The notes beneath the pieces were generated by a model. The model searched no databases. It had not been told where the DNA came from and was given only the letters and a program-made list of their open reading frames with translations. A stretch of DNA of 64,000 nucleotides from Massospora cicadina (lineage: Eukaryota > Entomophthoromycota > Entomophthoromycetes > Entomophthorales > Entomophthoraceae), in NCBI GenBank assembly GCA_022478985.1, contig JAKSZP010005595.1, positions 35,903 to 99,902 of the forward strand, written 5' to 3'. A program made the translations under genes and the position numbers. Positions 42,573 through 54,080 of the stretch are shown piece by piece. Position 1 is the first letter of the stretch, and every line of letters begins with the position of its first letter.

Positions 42573-44846
42573 CGATGTTTATTAATTAAATCGCCAATTT
42601 TATAACATTACCCAAGTGTAAGAATATGTCCATTATTTCTTTCACGTTGCCCGTTATTTGGTGGGGCCCATAATTGGATATAAGGGATGGCTCGCCCATA
42701 ATTTCAACTTGAGAGTTTTCTCATTTTTTTGATTTGGAGTTTTCGCCCTTAAGGTTTTGCCTTCTTGAGAATCATGAACTGGTGCGCTCAGAGAATTTTT
42801 GCTTTGATTGCTTTGGAATTTTCCCCTCAATTGGGCATTGCAATTTGGCCCATTTTGGGAATTGATCAGAGTTCATTTGGAAAAAGTGTACTTGTCAGCA
42901 TATCTCCTCACACTTACAAAATATGCTCTTCAGCAGATTTAGTAATAATTGGTGTTCAGGATACATGCTATCATATGGGTGTGATTGGCATATCTGGGGG
43001 GCGGCCACCCACTGCTTTTCAAGGGTGTGACTTAAGTCCACTTTTCTCAGGGGCAATGCTATAAGGCATTTCTTTTTTGTACAAAGCAGTGTTTTTTCCT
43101 CTCCAGCCTAATTATGGCATTAGGGATTATTACAATTTTTGACAAATGCCATCAACATACCTTTTTCAACCATCTATTCTCCACAATCTTCAAGTGGTAG
43201 AGATGCATCACCATGAAGTAGTCTTAAAACTTGAACTAACCACGCCCTGCACTCATGTTTTAGATTTCTATAGCCCTGCTTATTCTTTTTTTAAATAATT
43301 TAGATGCAATTCTGAACAACTGACGACTCATAAATTAAATTTAGATCCAACTAATTCTATTGACATCGGGTTTCATGTTGTTTTGAAGAACAGATCAGTC
43401 ATTAATTTTTACACCTTTTCTCTTCCTGGGATCGACAGATTGATTTAATTGAAACTATTCCTTAAAAACTGCAACAATTTCAATAGTTGGCCTTTCAAGG
43501 AAGCGCAAAAGGAAAAATGGACCTAAGACAATTAGGACCTGCAGGGCATTGGGGACCAGAAGGTCCAGAAGTACTAAAAGACCTAAGAAACCTGAGGACC
43601 ACAAGAAACATCTGGTTCCTTGATTCCTGCTCCCAGATATCCCAATTTTTCTTGAAAGAAAGATATCATTATTGTAGTTGCAACTTTATGGATCAGTTAG
43701 GAAATGTAGCAAGAGGATGTAAGATCCACCTAGATGGAAACCCTTTTGACCCTTGAGTCACGCTAGATGCTTTCTCTAAAAATGGAAAACCTAGACCGTT
43801 CACTGAAATAACCTACAATCACCTTGATCAAAATTTAACTATCTTGTCCTGACTTTAGGACCTTCCAGAGTTTTTTTTGAGAACCAACTATTGCTCCAGA
43901 ATGCCAAAATTCAACCCTTGAAAGAGCTATAAAACTTCAAGGCCTCTGTTGCTTCCCTAAATCAGCATTGGAAAAAAATTGACTTGGTAGAGTTTATGCC
44001 CATTATTAAACTAGAAAGCTCCTTGAAACTATGCAGAGACCGAGATTCTAAACCTTTCCCTGCCATTACTATCAATACAATAGTTAATACTGTTGTAGCT
44101 TTCTTTAAGCCTAGTTAATGATGAGATCAAGCCCCAGGTCAAGAGAGTAAAGCTTCTTTTATAGATGCCTATGAGAGATCTACGGATAATTGAGGGATTG
44201 CAAAAGGTGAAGCATATCCACTCCTGCCTGAATAGCTTGTTCCAGGAAATCAAAATCCACATCTGAGATATTTCTAGTTTAAAAATATTGTTGAACTGTC
44301 TTAATTCATGTTTTGGCAATAATTAGACTCTTGCGATAAAAAACAAGCACTTGTAGCTATTTTTTTGAATGAAGGGAAACCTCTTGGATTTCTTTGGTTG
44401 GTTCTATACTAAGGCTCAGCCTTTGATTGCCACCAACCAAATCACCTGGAACAAATCTATAATCATGGAATCTTCTACCTTGGGATCTATTCCGGAATTA
44501 AGTTGCATATAATGGGACGAAAGAGCTACTTTATGTGCATCTGGAAAATTTATTTGGCCTTTATGAAATACAATTTTTATTCTTAGTTCTAAGGCTTCTA
44601 CTTTAGCCTCTAAACGCTGACCTCATGTTCACATTTTAAGAACCAAAAGAGCTCAAAAAGTCAATTTACTTATTGTAATGGACCTCGTCACATCGCCAAG
44701 TAATGTTGGTAGATAACTGCCAAGGAGTTGTGAGTGTGCAGTAAGCATGGATAATGTTTCACCTCATGATGGCACCTGTATAATAATTAAGCAAATATGG
44801 CTATACATACTAAATCTTACTTATTGTGCCTAAGTGAGATGAACTG
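42573..44846 (+). pseudogene. Gag relic of element G
   Basis: The 89-codon stretch 43487-43756 encodes a knuckle-like HYCSCNFMDQLGNVARGC (about 43669-43722), with Asn where His is expected. An adjoining frame reads very basic (KRPKKPEDHKK), as gag nucleocapsids do. A second open stretch, 42765-43064 (99 codons), is unrecognised. From 43757 to 44846 I see no domain. The element is cut at 44846 by element H, and a protease relic on the far side of H may be its continuation. Confidence 0.45.
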
Positions 44847-45688
44847 GTGTAAATTTATCGGTAGTTTATGTACAAGTAGGTTGTGATATAATAAAGGCAC
44901 TAGCTGTATGTCAACAACTAGTAGTTTGAGTCTTAACAATAAGTGGCAACGAATCCACTTTGGCAAACTGTACTTGAGAAATAACTAGAGATCTTTATGT
45001 TTTTAATCTTTAATTTAGAATTTAAATATAATAGTAATATTTCCGTTGAACTCTGTTTTTATTAGACAATGCTAGGTATTTTATAGGCAGAAGGCGGACA
45101 ACTTTTCAGATAAATCTCTAAGAATCAAATGATTGGTCTTCTAAAATGACTAACCCTATGGATTAACTTCCGATGTGACAAATGCCTTATTTAGTTAATC
45201 ATCAGCAGTGTAAACTTTCACAGATCAGCAACCATCCCCTTGTGTTAGGAACCATACACAGTTGGGCTGGGACCACATTACTTGATTACAACTACAAGCT
45301 ACTGCCAAAAAAGCAGTAAAACGCTACAGTAACTTTGTAAAATGACCCTAATTGTTCAGCGCCTCTGCTTGAACAATTCAATAAAGAAAATCTGCTACCA
45401 GCAATCAAGCTCTCATTGAATTACCTAATTAACATTGTCAGGGATGATCCATGACAGTAATAATCAAAACCATCATTGTAATTTATCCTTTGGTTAATCA
45501 TAAATAATCTAGTTGAGGATGATTCAAACTAAATTATTAATCAAAAGGTAGTATTCAGAGTATGTCCTTTAGTTAATTATAACTAATAAATTTGTTGGCA
45601 ACCATCACTAAACAAAAAGATTGCTTTTGTTTCTTTAAAAAATTCTGATTGACAAGCGAGATGGATAATGTGATCAACAAAGTTTACA
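44847..45688 (-). repeat. 3' LTR of element H
   Basis: It begins TGTAAACTTTG at 45688 on the minus strand and ends ...ATTTACAC at 44847. It matches the 5' copy along its length with many substitutions. Confidence 0.8.
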
Positions 45689-46259
45689 TTCATTTTACAC
45701 TTGACCAGAGTACCAAGTGAGATAGTTTTTCAGAAACAATTGCTTCTTAAGACTTAATTAATAAACCTAGTTCAGAGGTCCATCTACTGGAATTAATTAA
45801 ATCATCATTTCAGTAGTCCCCTTCATACTGCCACTTCTTTTGTGTGCAGTCCAACACCCTCATGGCTTACCAGGACTACTTGGGTATCATCACCGTTCAT
45901 ATCCTGAAAACCTGTACTCCCCCAGGTTGGGCTCTCCATTTGTGATCAGAGCGGATCTTCTTCAATAGGGACTAGTCATGAGGTATTTAGTTTCAGACCG
46001 TCCTGATCCTAGCAACATACTTTAGTGCCTTGGGACTAATTCTAGCAGGCCCAGTTGCAACCTGAGCGGCCCTGCCAATGATAGGTGGGAACAACGCCCA
46101 AAGATTTATAGTGCAAAACGATTAAAAAATGATTTTAATATAGTTTTTTTATTATTTGTGTTATTAAATTCTTTTCTATGTTGTTATTTACTGATAGTTT
46201 TTATATGTTATTTTTTGTATTAATTCTTTTTAGTGCCAATTCTTTAAATACTTGATATA
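45689..46259 (-). other. 3' untranslated internal region of H
   Basis: It lies between the integrase stop and the LTR. A block at about 45780-46110 is GC-richer than its surroundings (CCCCCAGGTTGGGCTC, GGGAACAACGCCC) and might be a small insertion. No boundary repeats or boxes were found. 46110-46259 is AT-rich. No coding signal. Confidence 0.35.
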
Positions 46260-46391
46260 AACTTGGTTAACTATATGACCACCAAGGATATTTTTAATTG
46301 TATAGGCATCCATTGCCAATTTGGAAATTACTTTGAGTTGGCCTATCCATAAGGCATCAAGCTTATTTTGGCAGCCAAATCCATGCATATC
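46260..46391 (-). pseudogene. Integrase C-terminal end (element H)
   Basis: On the minus strand it reads LDALWIGQLKVISKLAMDAY, then IVNQVYIKYLKNWH, the gypsy IN C-terminal domain (L.PLWxGPFKVxxxxxxNAYxIE...xVHxxxLKxW). The rest of the integrase is on the other side of LINE3, starting at 51832. Confidence 0.82.
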
Positions 46392-46408
46392 ACAATAGGA
46401 TACTTTAT
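46392..46408. repeat. Target-site duplication of LINE3 (left copy)
   Basis: ACAATAGGATACTTTAT occurs again exactly at 51815-51831. This fixes both ends of LINE3. Confidence 0.92.
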
Positions 46409-46559
46409 TTATATGAGGATGGCTGACCAGGGGACAGACACATCCAATATGTAGGGAAGAGGAAGAGACGTAAAACAGAAGAGGGAAGAGAGCGCAAAAA
46501 CAATAGAAACTCAAAAGATACAACTTGGCACACTTGGGTGTGGCTTGGAGCCACGGGTG

Positions 46560-49500
46560 GTGGATGACTAGACCTTAAGTGGCATGGCAGCTCAGGGGCT
46601 AGTAGGGTGTACCGCCTATGAAGACTATGAGGTTTTCAATGTCATAGTGAAGGAACCAGATTGGAATCCAGTTGCCCATCTGTTTCTTCCATTTGTGTTG
46701 GAGTGATCTGAAAAGCCAGGCTTGGAAGTGGTCAGCCAAATGGCTGTGGAACCTGACGATGGCTTGGTTGAAATTGTGGAGGATCTCATTGAAAGCGTAG
46801 AGGGTAATTGTATGAAAAGGACCATATTGAAATACTCACAATTAGAGCCCTTAGCGTCTGGGGGATAGGCGAGGCCATGTTGAGTGCCAGTATATCGTGG
46901 GATAGTCAGAATTCAGCTGTTGGTGATTGTTGAACCAAGTGCATCACATTGGCCCAGATATGCACATACAGCGGGCACTCTTCCAGTTGGTGTGCTAGTG
47001 TGTTGGGTCCGCCGCAGATAGCACATGTCTTAAACATTGAGAAGGTGCAGTCAGCTGTTCTAAACATATGGCGCATGTAGCGCCACACTGTGGAGCACAC
47101 TTGTGGGGATAAGAGGGGGCAGGTGACGATGTCCCATATCTGCTTTTGGGTGCGCAAGTCATATGGGACGTCTTGGTAGTCTAGGTAGTCAATCTGGGAT
47201 AGAGGAAAGGATGGTAGTGGGGCAGGCGCGTTAGTCACCGTTTGTCCCCTGTGGAGTTGCACATAACCAGTTTGATGTTGAATGTCTTCGGATTGCTGTG
47301 CATAGGAGAAGCTCCAATCCCCTTGTCTTAGGTTGTACAGGATGCGTTTGAAATATCAGTTGGTGTTGTGCGGTCCAGTGGCGGTTGAATGTGTTGCAAG
47401 GTACTTCATCAGAGTTGCAGGATTGGAGGGAGAACTCAGATGTAGTGCCCTTGCGAAGTTGGTTTGGGCTGCCTTAGCCCAGTGGGGGGATGGTGGGTTG
47501 GGTGACGTTGTGAGAGCTACTCATGAGCCTAGGATTTGCATTGCACGTTCCATGAAATTGAGCATCCCCATCCCGCCTTTCTTCCATGGGCCGACATGGT
47601 CTCTGGCCTGACAGGTGCGCGGTAACCATACCATAGCCAGTTCTGCAGGAGCTTGTAGACTGCGTTGGTAAAATTGGCGAAGAAGGGAACCGCGTGGGCA
47701 GCAAACCATAATTTTGACAAGATCAGGGAATTGGCTAACATAAATCTTCCAGTTAGACTAGCTTTACTCCTCCGCATACATGTCATTCTTTTTGTGATGT
47801 TGTCCAAAATGTTGGTTTCGATGGTGTCAAGTGCATTTCCACCAGCTTTGAGCCATATGCCCAGATGACGGACTGGGTTGGTGGCGGGGTGGTGTGCAAA
47901 GGGTAAACACAGTGGTTTTACTGGCTTGGATCGTTGTTGTGTGGTTGGATGTGTGGTTGGTTGGTTTGTGTGGTGGTGGGAGGGTGGGGCCCAGTTTGAA
48001 CTGAATTTGCCCATGACAATTACCTCTGTTTTCTGTTTGTTCAGCATGGCGTTACTCACTGACTCATACTGGTGAATAATGCGCTCAATCGCCCAACATC
48101 CCTATTGCCTGAGACTCCAACAATGCAGTCGTCAGCAAAGGCGAGCATTTTGGTTGGTAGTTGTATCTCCAACCAGATTCCAGTGAGCTTTGAGTTTACA
48201 ATGCGAAGGAGGGGGTCAAGGGTAAAATTGTATAGTAGGGGCTAAGCGGGTCACCTTGTTTGAGGCCCCTTTGGGGGGTGATGGTGTCGGTTAGGAAAAC
48301 TGGACCTCTGATTGCAAACCTGGCTGAGCGCGTTAGGAGGAGCGACCAGTTTATAAAACGGGGTGGTAGGTTGAAAGCCTTTAGACACTGTTCTAGGTAA
48401 CCCCAGTGCACTCGGTCATATGCTTTCTTTTGGTCCAGGAAAGCAAGGGCGCCTGTGGGTTAGCTTGGCAGATGTTGGCAATTGTGTGGATGTTATCCCA
48501 AATTGAACGATTTTGGGTTGAAGCCTAACTGATGGGGGGATGGGTTGTCTGAGCAATGCAACCCAGACGCTTAGCTAAGATTTTTGTTAGTATTTTGGTG
48601 TCAGTATTTGTGAGAGCGATTGGACGCCAGTTGTTTAGGTCTGCCTGGTCTCTTTTTTTGAAGAGTGTGGCCACATATGCATCTTGGCCGCCAGGTAGAA
48701 GGGTTGTGTCCTCCAGGCACTTGTTTATAGTTGCAGTAGTATTGGTGCGATATAATCAAAATATTTTTTGAAAATTCATATGGTAGGCCATCAGGCCCAG
48801 GGCACTTGTTGCGCGGAGTTGATCTTATTACCTCCCATAGTTCATCTTTAGTGATGGGTGCGACAAGTTCTGGTTGATCAGCTATAGTGTCAATATTAGC
48901 GGATGATAAAAATTTTCCAATTTCTCTAGGTGATGCAAAATCTGTCGTGTACAGATCAGTGTAAAATTGGTGTAATTCGGCCAATATTTCAGATGGTGTA
49001 GACGCCAGTGTGTCATCTGCTCGGTGGACCTGTGTGCAAGTCACCAAAGTTGAAATTGGTTTAAAACGGCGGAAGAATTTGGCTGTGTGACTTTCGCCGG
49101 ATAGGATGTATTTTGATTTGTAGCATACTTCAGTGTAGTGCTGGTGTTTTCTAAAGAGAAAGTTTACCTGTGTAGATAGCTGGAACCACAGGCAGCCCCA
49201 TTGAGGGGTGTATCCCTTGTGAGGTGTGTTGTTTTCTAAGTGCTGAAGCTGTCTGATAGCCTTGTTGATTGTCGCAGACATTGCTGCTGTTTTTATGGAG
49301 TTCAGGTGGCAGGCTTTCTTGGTTGCTCGAGCCTTGAATATTTCCCACTCAGCGGTAGGGTTCTCATTGGGTGGTCATCTTTCTTGCTGTGTTGTTAGCA
49401 CCATCTCAATCCAAAGATTTAGCTCCAGAAGATGGATGGTGCTCAGGTGAACCCTGTGCCAGGTTGGTGGCTTTTGGTATTTTTCTGAGGATGATCATGC

Positions 49501-50248
49501 TATTGAGACCATCCGGTGGTTGGAGAAAGGGATAATTGTTGTTGTAAAATCTGATACCCAGTGATGGAAGTCTATAGGGGTGAGCATTAGGTCATTCTGG
49601 GTCATTAAGACCAGCTGGTTATTGTTGTGGTGGGGCCTCATTATGTTGGCCAGGGTGGGGGCTTATTTGGGAATGGTGTCACACAGGCCCAGCGTTGCCT
49701 TTAGTATGAGTAGTTCCATGTGGCCGTGGGGTATAGCTTAGACTTGGGCCTGCAGTCAGTAATGGTGTTAAGCCAGCAGTTAAAATTTCCCACGAAAAAC
49801 GTTGCCTCAGGGAAAGAGATTTAGAGGATATTGGAGAAAAATTTTTGGCGGTCGTTTGGATCATTTGGGGCATACACACACGCCATGGCAAAAGTTTCTC
49901 CATTTCACTCAAGATCCACTAGAAGCAGCCGTCTCTCCAGGTGGGAGGATGTGCTTTGGATATTTACTGGAGTATTACAGTTAGTTTAAATTACCACCCC
50001 ACAGTGGTACATCCAAAAGGATTTGGCTGGAAGGAGCATGGTTGACCATGATTCCTCCTCCCCCGGTGGACAGTGGTGTTCTTGGATGGCCAAGATGTAC
50101 ATGGGGATATTGCACAGGAAAGCCATTTTTTGGCCTGGGACATGGGGGCCTTGGCTTTCGCGATGTTGAGTGTCCTTATGGTGATTGCTTTAGTCTGCAC
50201 ACCAGGAACGCTGGGGCGACCCACTGAGGTCACCCAGTTCCTTATCAC
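46560..50248 (-). pseudogene. LINE3 ORF2: endonuclease-RT-zinc protein, frameshifted
   Basis: The start of the endonuclease reads ITIRTLNIAKAKAPMSQ (from about 50200). FVGNFNCWLN gives the GDxN motif with Asn for Asp, and FSNHRM (49513-49524) has Asn for the last catalytic Asp. RT pieces: NKCPGPDGLPYEFSK, FINWSLLLTRSARFAI, GLKQGDPLSP, MLAFADDCIVGVSG (FADD at 48128-48139). The thumb-like MLANSLILSKLWFAAHAVPF follows. The C-terminal zinc motif CAICGGPNTLAHQLEEC (about 46985-47035) is better preserved than in LINE2. The likely start ATG is uncertain (50248 or internal). Confidence 0.85.
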
Positions 50249-50426
50249 GGGTCATACTGAAAGTATGGGGCCAATTAGCCAGATTGGTTCCAGTGTGTTG
50301 GTTGGCAGTATTGGTACTGGTTTTGTTCAGTTTTCTTCTGGCTTGGACTACTCCGTGGAGTTTGGGTCAGGCGTGGGTTGGCTTGTGCCCCATCAGCAAA
50401 AAATTTTCGCCGTTTACCTGTTGGTT

Positions 50427-51735
50427 TTATGGGTGGAAACTAGGTGTTGGGGTGATTGGGTTTTGTGCATGAGTGTTGTTGCATTGTGATTGGCTGAAAT
50501 GGTCTTCCATTTCGTGTACATGAACTATATCATCACTGATCACATGTGATTGGCTGGGAGGATCCACAGTGGTGCATGGTGGATTTTCTCCAGCTTGGTT
50601 GGAGGTGTTTGATTGGTTGTGTCCAAAAAATTCATTGTTTTGGTTGCGTTGGGTTATATGCAGGGGATCTGATTGGTTATTCCATTGCGCTGCCATGGCA
50701 TCTGCCTGAATCTGTTCCAGGAAATTGTAGTGCAAGCTTGAGTCTTGGCAGAACTTGCGGCCTGCTTGCGGGCAGTCTGTGTGTGACGATGGTCCTTGTA
50801 TAAAACGGGCTCAACCAAAGTGAAGTCAGCTCTTTTGCCCCAATAGAAGGCAAAAGTGGAGATCTTAGTTTGCCATAAGTTGGGCTTGTTTCATCCATAT
50901 TGTCCTCACAAAATTCCGGTGCTTTAATCCCACACTTGATGGGGCACGCATGGTCTTTGTGGCCTATAGATGAGCAGTTCTCGCAGATAGGTGGGGTGTG
51001 TTCCAGTGTGATGTGGAAGGGGCGAGATACGCTGCCATTGGGGAGGTTGGTCGCCATGCATGGAATGAGGGTGATATCCTCTACCACGCCCTGATCAAAT
51101 TCTATAATGGCTACTGCCTTCCCTGTACACAGGTGGGTCAGGAGGGGGAATTTCTCAAATTCAAACTGTTTGATTACGCCATAACCTTTGAGGCCCCCGT
51201 GGAGCTCATCTGCAAGGATATCATGGTGCACAGTGCTCAGAAATCGGTCAAATACAATGAATAGGTTATTTACCTCATTCCATCATGTGCGCACCGTGCA
51301 GATGGCGCGGTCTTCATTATTAACTTTTATGAAGAATATGATTTTCGCTGCTTCTGCCGCTTCCTCCGCGGACATGAACCTGACGTCCACCCATCCTCTA
51401 TGTAAATTTGTATAATTTACCGAGATGGTGTTTGAGAAAGTTGTGGAGAAGGCCTCCCCCATTTTTTCCCACGATTTGAGGGAAGTATCACTGACCATAA
51501 TTCTAAGGCCATGCTCAAGGGAGGACAGGGGTTGGGAGTGTTCTATTTTGGTATATGCGCCCATTTTTTGCAGAAATTGCAAAACTCCAGGTGTGACGCT
51601 GTGCTCACCCTTTTTGGTGGGAGGGTTTGTCAACATTCCACTGGAGCATTTTTCCCCAGCGGGTTTGGAGGGCTTTGGGCCTTTCATGATGGCCACTTTC
51701 GCCCAACTGGTGTTGTTGCAGACAAATTTGCTCAT
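50427..51735 (-). pseudogene. LINE3 ORF1: CCHC RNA-binding protein, frameshifted
   Basis: The start ATG at 51735 (MSKFVCNNTSWAKVAIMKG) leaves a 79-bp 5' UTR. The first open stretch (51735-51283) ends near a frameshift. The second (51231-50677) has LCTGKAVAIIEFDQGVVEDI and the knuckle CENCSSIGHKDHAC. The third (50735-50427) is an Asn/Gln/His-rich tail. Same plan as LINE1 ORF1. Confidence 0.78.
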
Positions 51736-51780
51736 ATTTCCTAGTTGATTGTCAATCTAAGAGAAATTGCGTAGAATTGT

Positions 51781-51801
51781 GTTACTAAAAGTGATAGTAA
51801 C
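51781..51801 (-). ncRNA. 5' UTR hairpin of LINE3 RNA
   Basis: The stem is GTTACTA/TAGTAAC with the loop core AAGTGA (plus strand). Compared with LINE1/LINE2 the stem differs at two pairs, both changed on both sides, so pairing is kept. Confidence 0.62.
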
Positions 51802-51831
51802 GGGAAAGAAAAGTACAATAGGATACTTTAT

Positions 51832-52870
51832 CTTCATTTCAAATATATTTTATGGATAGTCATTTCTTATCAACATGTGTTTTAGCCTGGATCCTTTTCT
51901 GAAGGGTTATTAAACTCTTGGGATTGTGAAAAATCATAATGTTGGCTAATCAATTTTTATTGGTCCAGAATTATCCCAGAAGTTAACTCCAAAGCTAGGA
52001 ATAGAATTTAAGGTAAGGCGGCTTATCTTACATAGAGCAAGTTGAAGGGTATTTTCCCATTTGAGGAACGATAGCTATCACTATAGGTGAATGTCATCAA
52101 ACTTAAGTACAAAGCCTGAGAAGACGTTTTTCCTACAACCAGCTTTTGTAATGTAGTGGCTAAGGTAGCATTTACTCTATCAACTAGTCCATTAGTCTCT
52201 AGCCAATATGAGACTGATACAACCCCTTATACCCACATCATTTCGTTTAATTGGGACATGATAAAGGATATAAATTTTGTCCCATTATCATTCAGGATCA
52301 CTTGGGGACAGCCATGATGATATATCACTTGGTCCAGAATAAATTTGGCAGTATTCATTGCATTGACCCAATCATAGCCTTAGTTTTAAACCATCAGGTC
52401 AGTTGACCATTTGCAACTATGATATATTACATTCCTCCTTACTTGTACTTAGTAGACCCATGATATTGCTTAATACTGTATGCCAGGTGAATCCTGGTCG
52501 CACTAACCAATATTCAACCACATTCTTTTGTGGCTTGTGGAGCTGACACTCTGCACAACAGGAAAAGAAATTTTGCCATATAATAGTCTAATAACTTTAA
52601 ATAGTAATATTGGTGAATGTGCTATAGAGTTTTTTTGAGGCCACCATGGCTGACAACTTTATGAGCAGCACAAATTATTTCTATTTGTTCAAATGGTTTT
52701 AGAAACAAGCCTTTTTATCATTCAATTTTTAGAATAACTGTCCGTTCTTTTGTTCTGTCCCTCCATAGCTTTTCATAAAGCCGTTTTAACTTCTGGTGGC
52801 TCGTTCTCCAACTCTCCTTTCATCATTTTTTAAATGGTAATCAGCACTATCTTGCACTGCAAGAATTGCC
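51832..52870 (-). pseudogene. Integrase core (element H)
   Basis: On the minus strand TNGLVDRVNATLATTLQKLV corresponds to TNGxVERxNxTLxxxLxxxV; the catalytic Glu is Asp. Upstream come KIPFNLLY and SDSYRSSNG, and further into the core NDNGTKF-like and DQVIYHHGCPQVILND (about 52260-52340). The zinc-binding half near 52500-52600 reads QCQLHKPQKNVVEYW. Stops throughout. Interrupted at 51831 by LINE3. Confidence 0.78.
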
Positions 52871-53330
52871 GTTAGTCTGGATAATCCATCAGCGTTCTGG
52901 GTTTTATCCCCAGCACGAAGTTTTTTATAATCATACGCCTGCAATTTCAAGGCTCATCATGCTAGTCTCCCTTCAGGTTCTTTTAAGTTATGAAACTAAT
53001 GTAAAATGTAAGATTATTTACAACCTTGGAATGCATCCCATGATCATAAACATGAAATTTCTTGCAAGCATAGATAACTGCAAGACATTCAAACTCAGTG
53101 AATATATAATTAACTTTGGCCTTGGTTATGTTATGGCTGACATATGCCACTGGGCGATCTTAATTTTGTTCGTCCACTTGACTAAATATGACACCTATCA
53201 ACGTGAGCAATGCATCTGATTGTATAATAAAGGTTGGAAAAATTCAGTGTTTGAGTACTGGGCTTATTGTCAAGTATTGCCATAACTCAACAAACGCTCC
53301 TTGGGCCATCTCATTCCATTTAAATTTTTC
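52871..53330 (-). pseudogene. RNase H (element H)
   Basis: The minus strand around 53210-53000 has GVIFSQVDEQN, RPVAYVSHNITK-like and FECLAVIYACKKFH pieces, the middle of gypsy RH (PVAYxSxxLxxxExNYxxxExECLAVIxA). MLFLINHV-like sequence upstream holds the DHxSL position. The catalytic residues cannot be assigned safely. Confidence 0.6.
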
Positions 53331-54080
53331 TTCTGATCCTTAAGCAGATGGAATAATGGATCTGCTATTTTTGCAAAGTCCTTAATAAAAAAACGATAAT
53401 AACTGCTATACTTAAAAGAACTTACTTATCAAAAACATTTTTTTCAGTGGCATCTTCTCAATAGCATTAATTTTTGAGGAGAGGCTATAATCCATCTGCG
53501 TTTATAATAAAGCCCAAATTTTTAAATGCTCCTTAAGAAGTGATTTTTGGGGCTTGATTTTAATGTTGGCAGCAGTTAATTTATTGAATAATTTCTCTAA
53601 ATGTTGCAAGTGCTCTGTGAATGTTTGACTAGATAAATTAATTTCATCTAAATGAACTAGACACGGAAAATTTGAGATCACATAAGATGGTATCCATAGC
53701 CTGTTGAAAAGTTGCAGGGGCATTATACAAACCTTAAGCCATCCGCGTAGGCTGGTAAAGCCCTTGCACCATTATTATGGCATACTTCTCCTGGTCCCCA
53801 AGAGACATATCAATCTGCCAATATACTGAGATGAGGTCCATTGCCAAAAAAAATTAGCCCCGCCTGACTGAACCAAAGCATCGTCAATTCACAGCAAGGG
53901 GTAAAAGTCTTTTTTGTGATTTTATTAAGATGGAAATAGTCATTACAACCCAATTTGACCTGCCCTTTTTTGACAAAATTTATCAGACTAGCCCATGGGC
54001 TGGATGAAGGCACAAAAAATTTGTGCTCAAACAACTTTACTATTTCTTTGACAACTATTGCCTCAGCGGCTTGGGACCTT
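53331..54080 (-). pseudogene. Reverse transcriptase (element H), HLDE
   Basis: Two open stretches carry it. 54034-53810 holds SSSPWASLINFVKKGQVKLG then NDYFHLNKITKKTF. 53723-53502 holds FPCLVHLDEINLSSQTFTEH, LQHLEKLFNKLTAANIKIKP and QKSLLKEHL. The YLDD box reads H-L-D-E (53643-53654). Typical gypsy order and spacing. Confidence 0.82.

Larger units (their letters stand above)
46409..51814 (-). mobile_element. LINE3: near full-length, more divergent copy of the LINE family
   Basis: It is flanked by a perfect 17-bp TSD ACAATAGGATACTTTAT (46392-46408 and 51815-51831). Same layout as LINE1 and LINE2 but clearly a different subfamily at protein level. The 3' end reads GTCTGTCCCCTGGTCAGCC then ATCCTCATATAAA. 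The 5' end is GAAAAGT at 51814. It interrupts the integrase of H in the same orientation. Both ORFs are frameshifted. Confidence 0.9.

Noticed and set aside
42765..43064. A host gene in the 99-codon plus-strand open stretch
   Set aside because: No recognisable domain. It lies between an LTR and a gag knuckle, so it is most likely decayed gag; reported only within element G.
47333..51748. Plus-strand open stretches across LINE3 (e.g. 50073-50489, 51425-51748)
   Set aside because: Antisense shadows of the minus-strand LINE ORFs.
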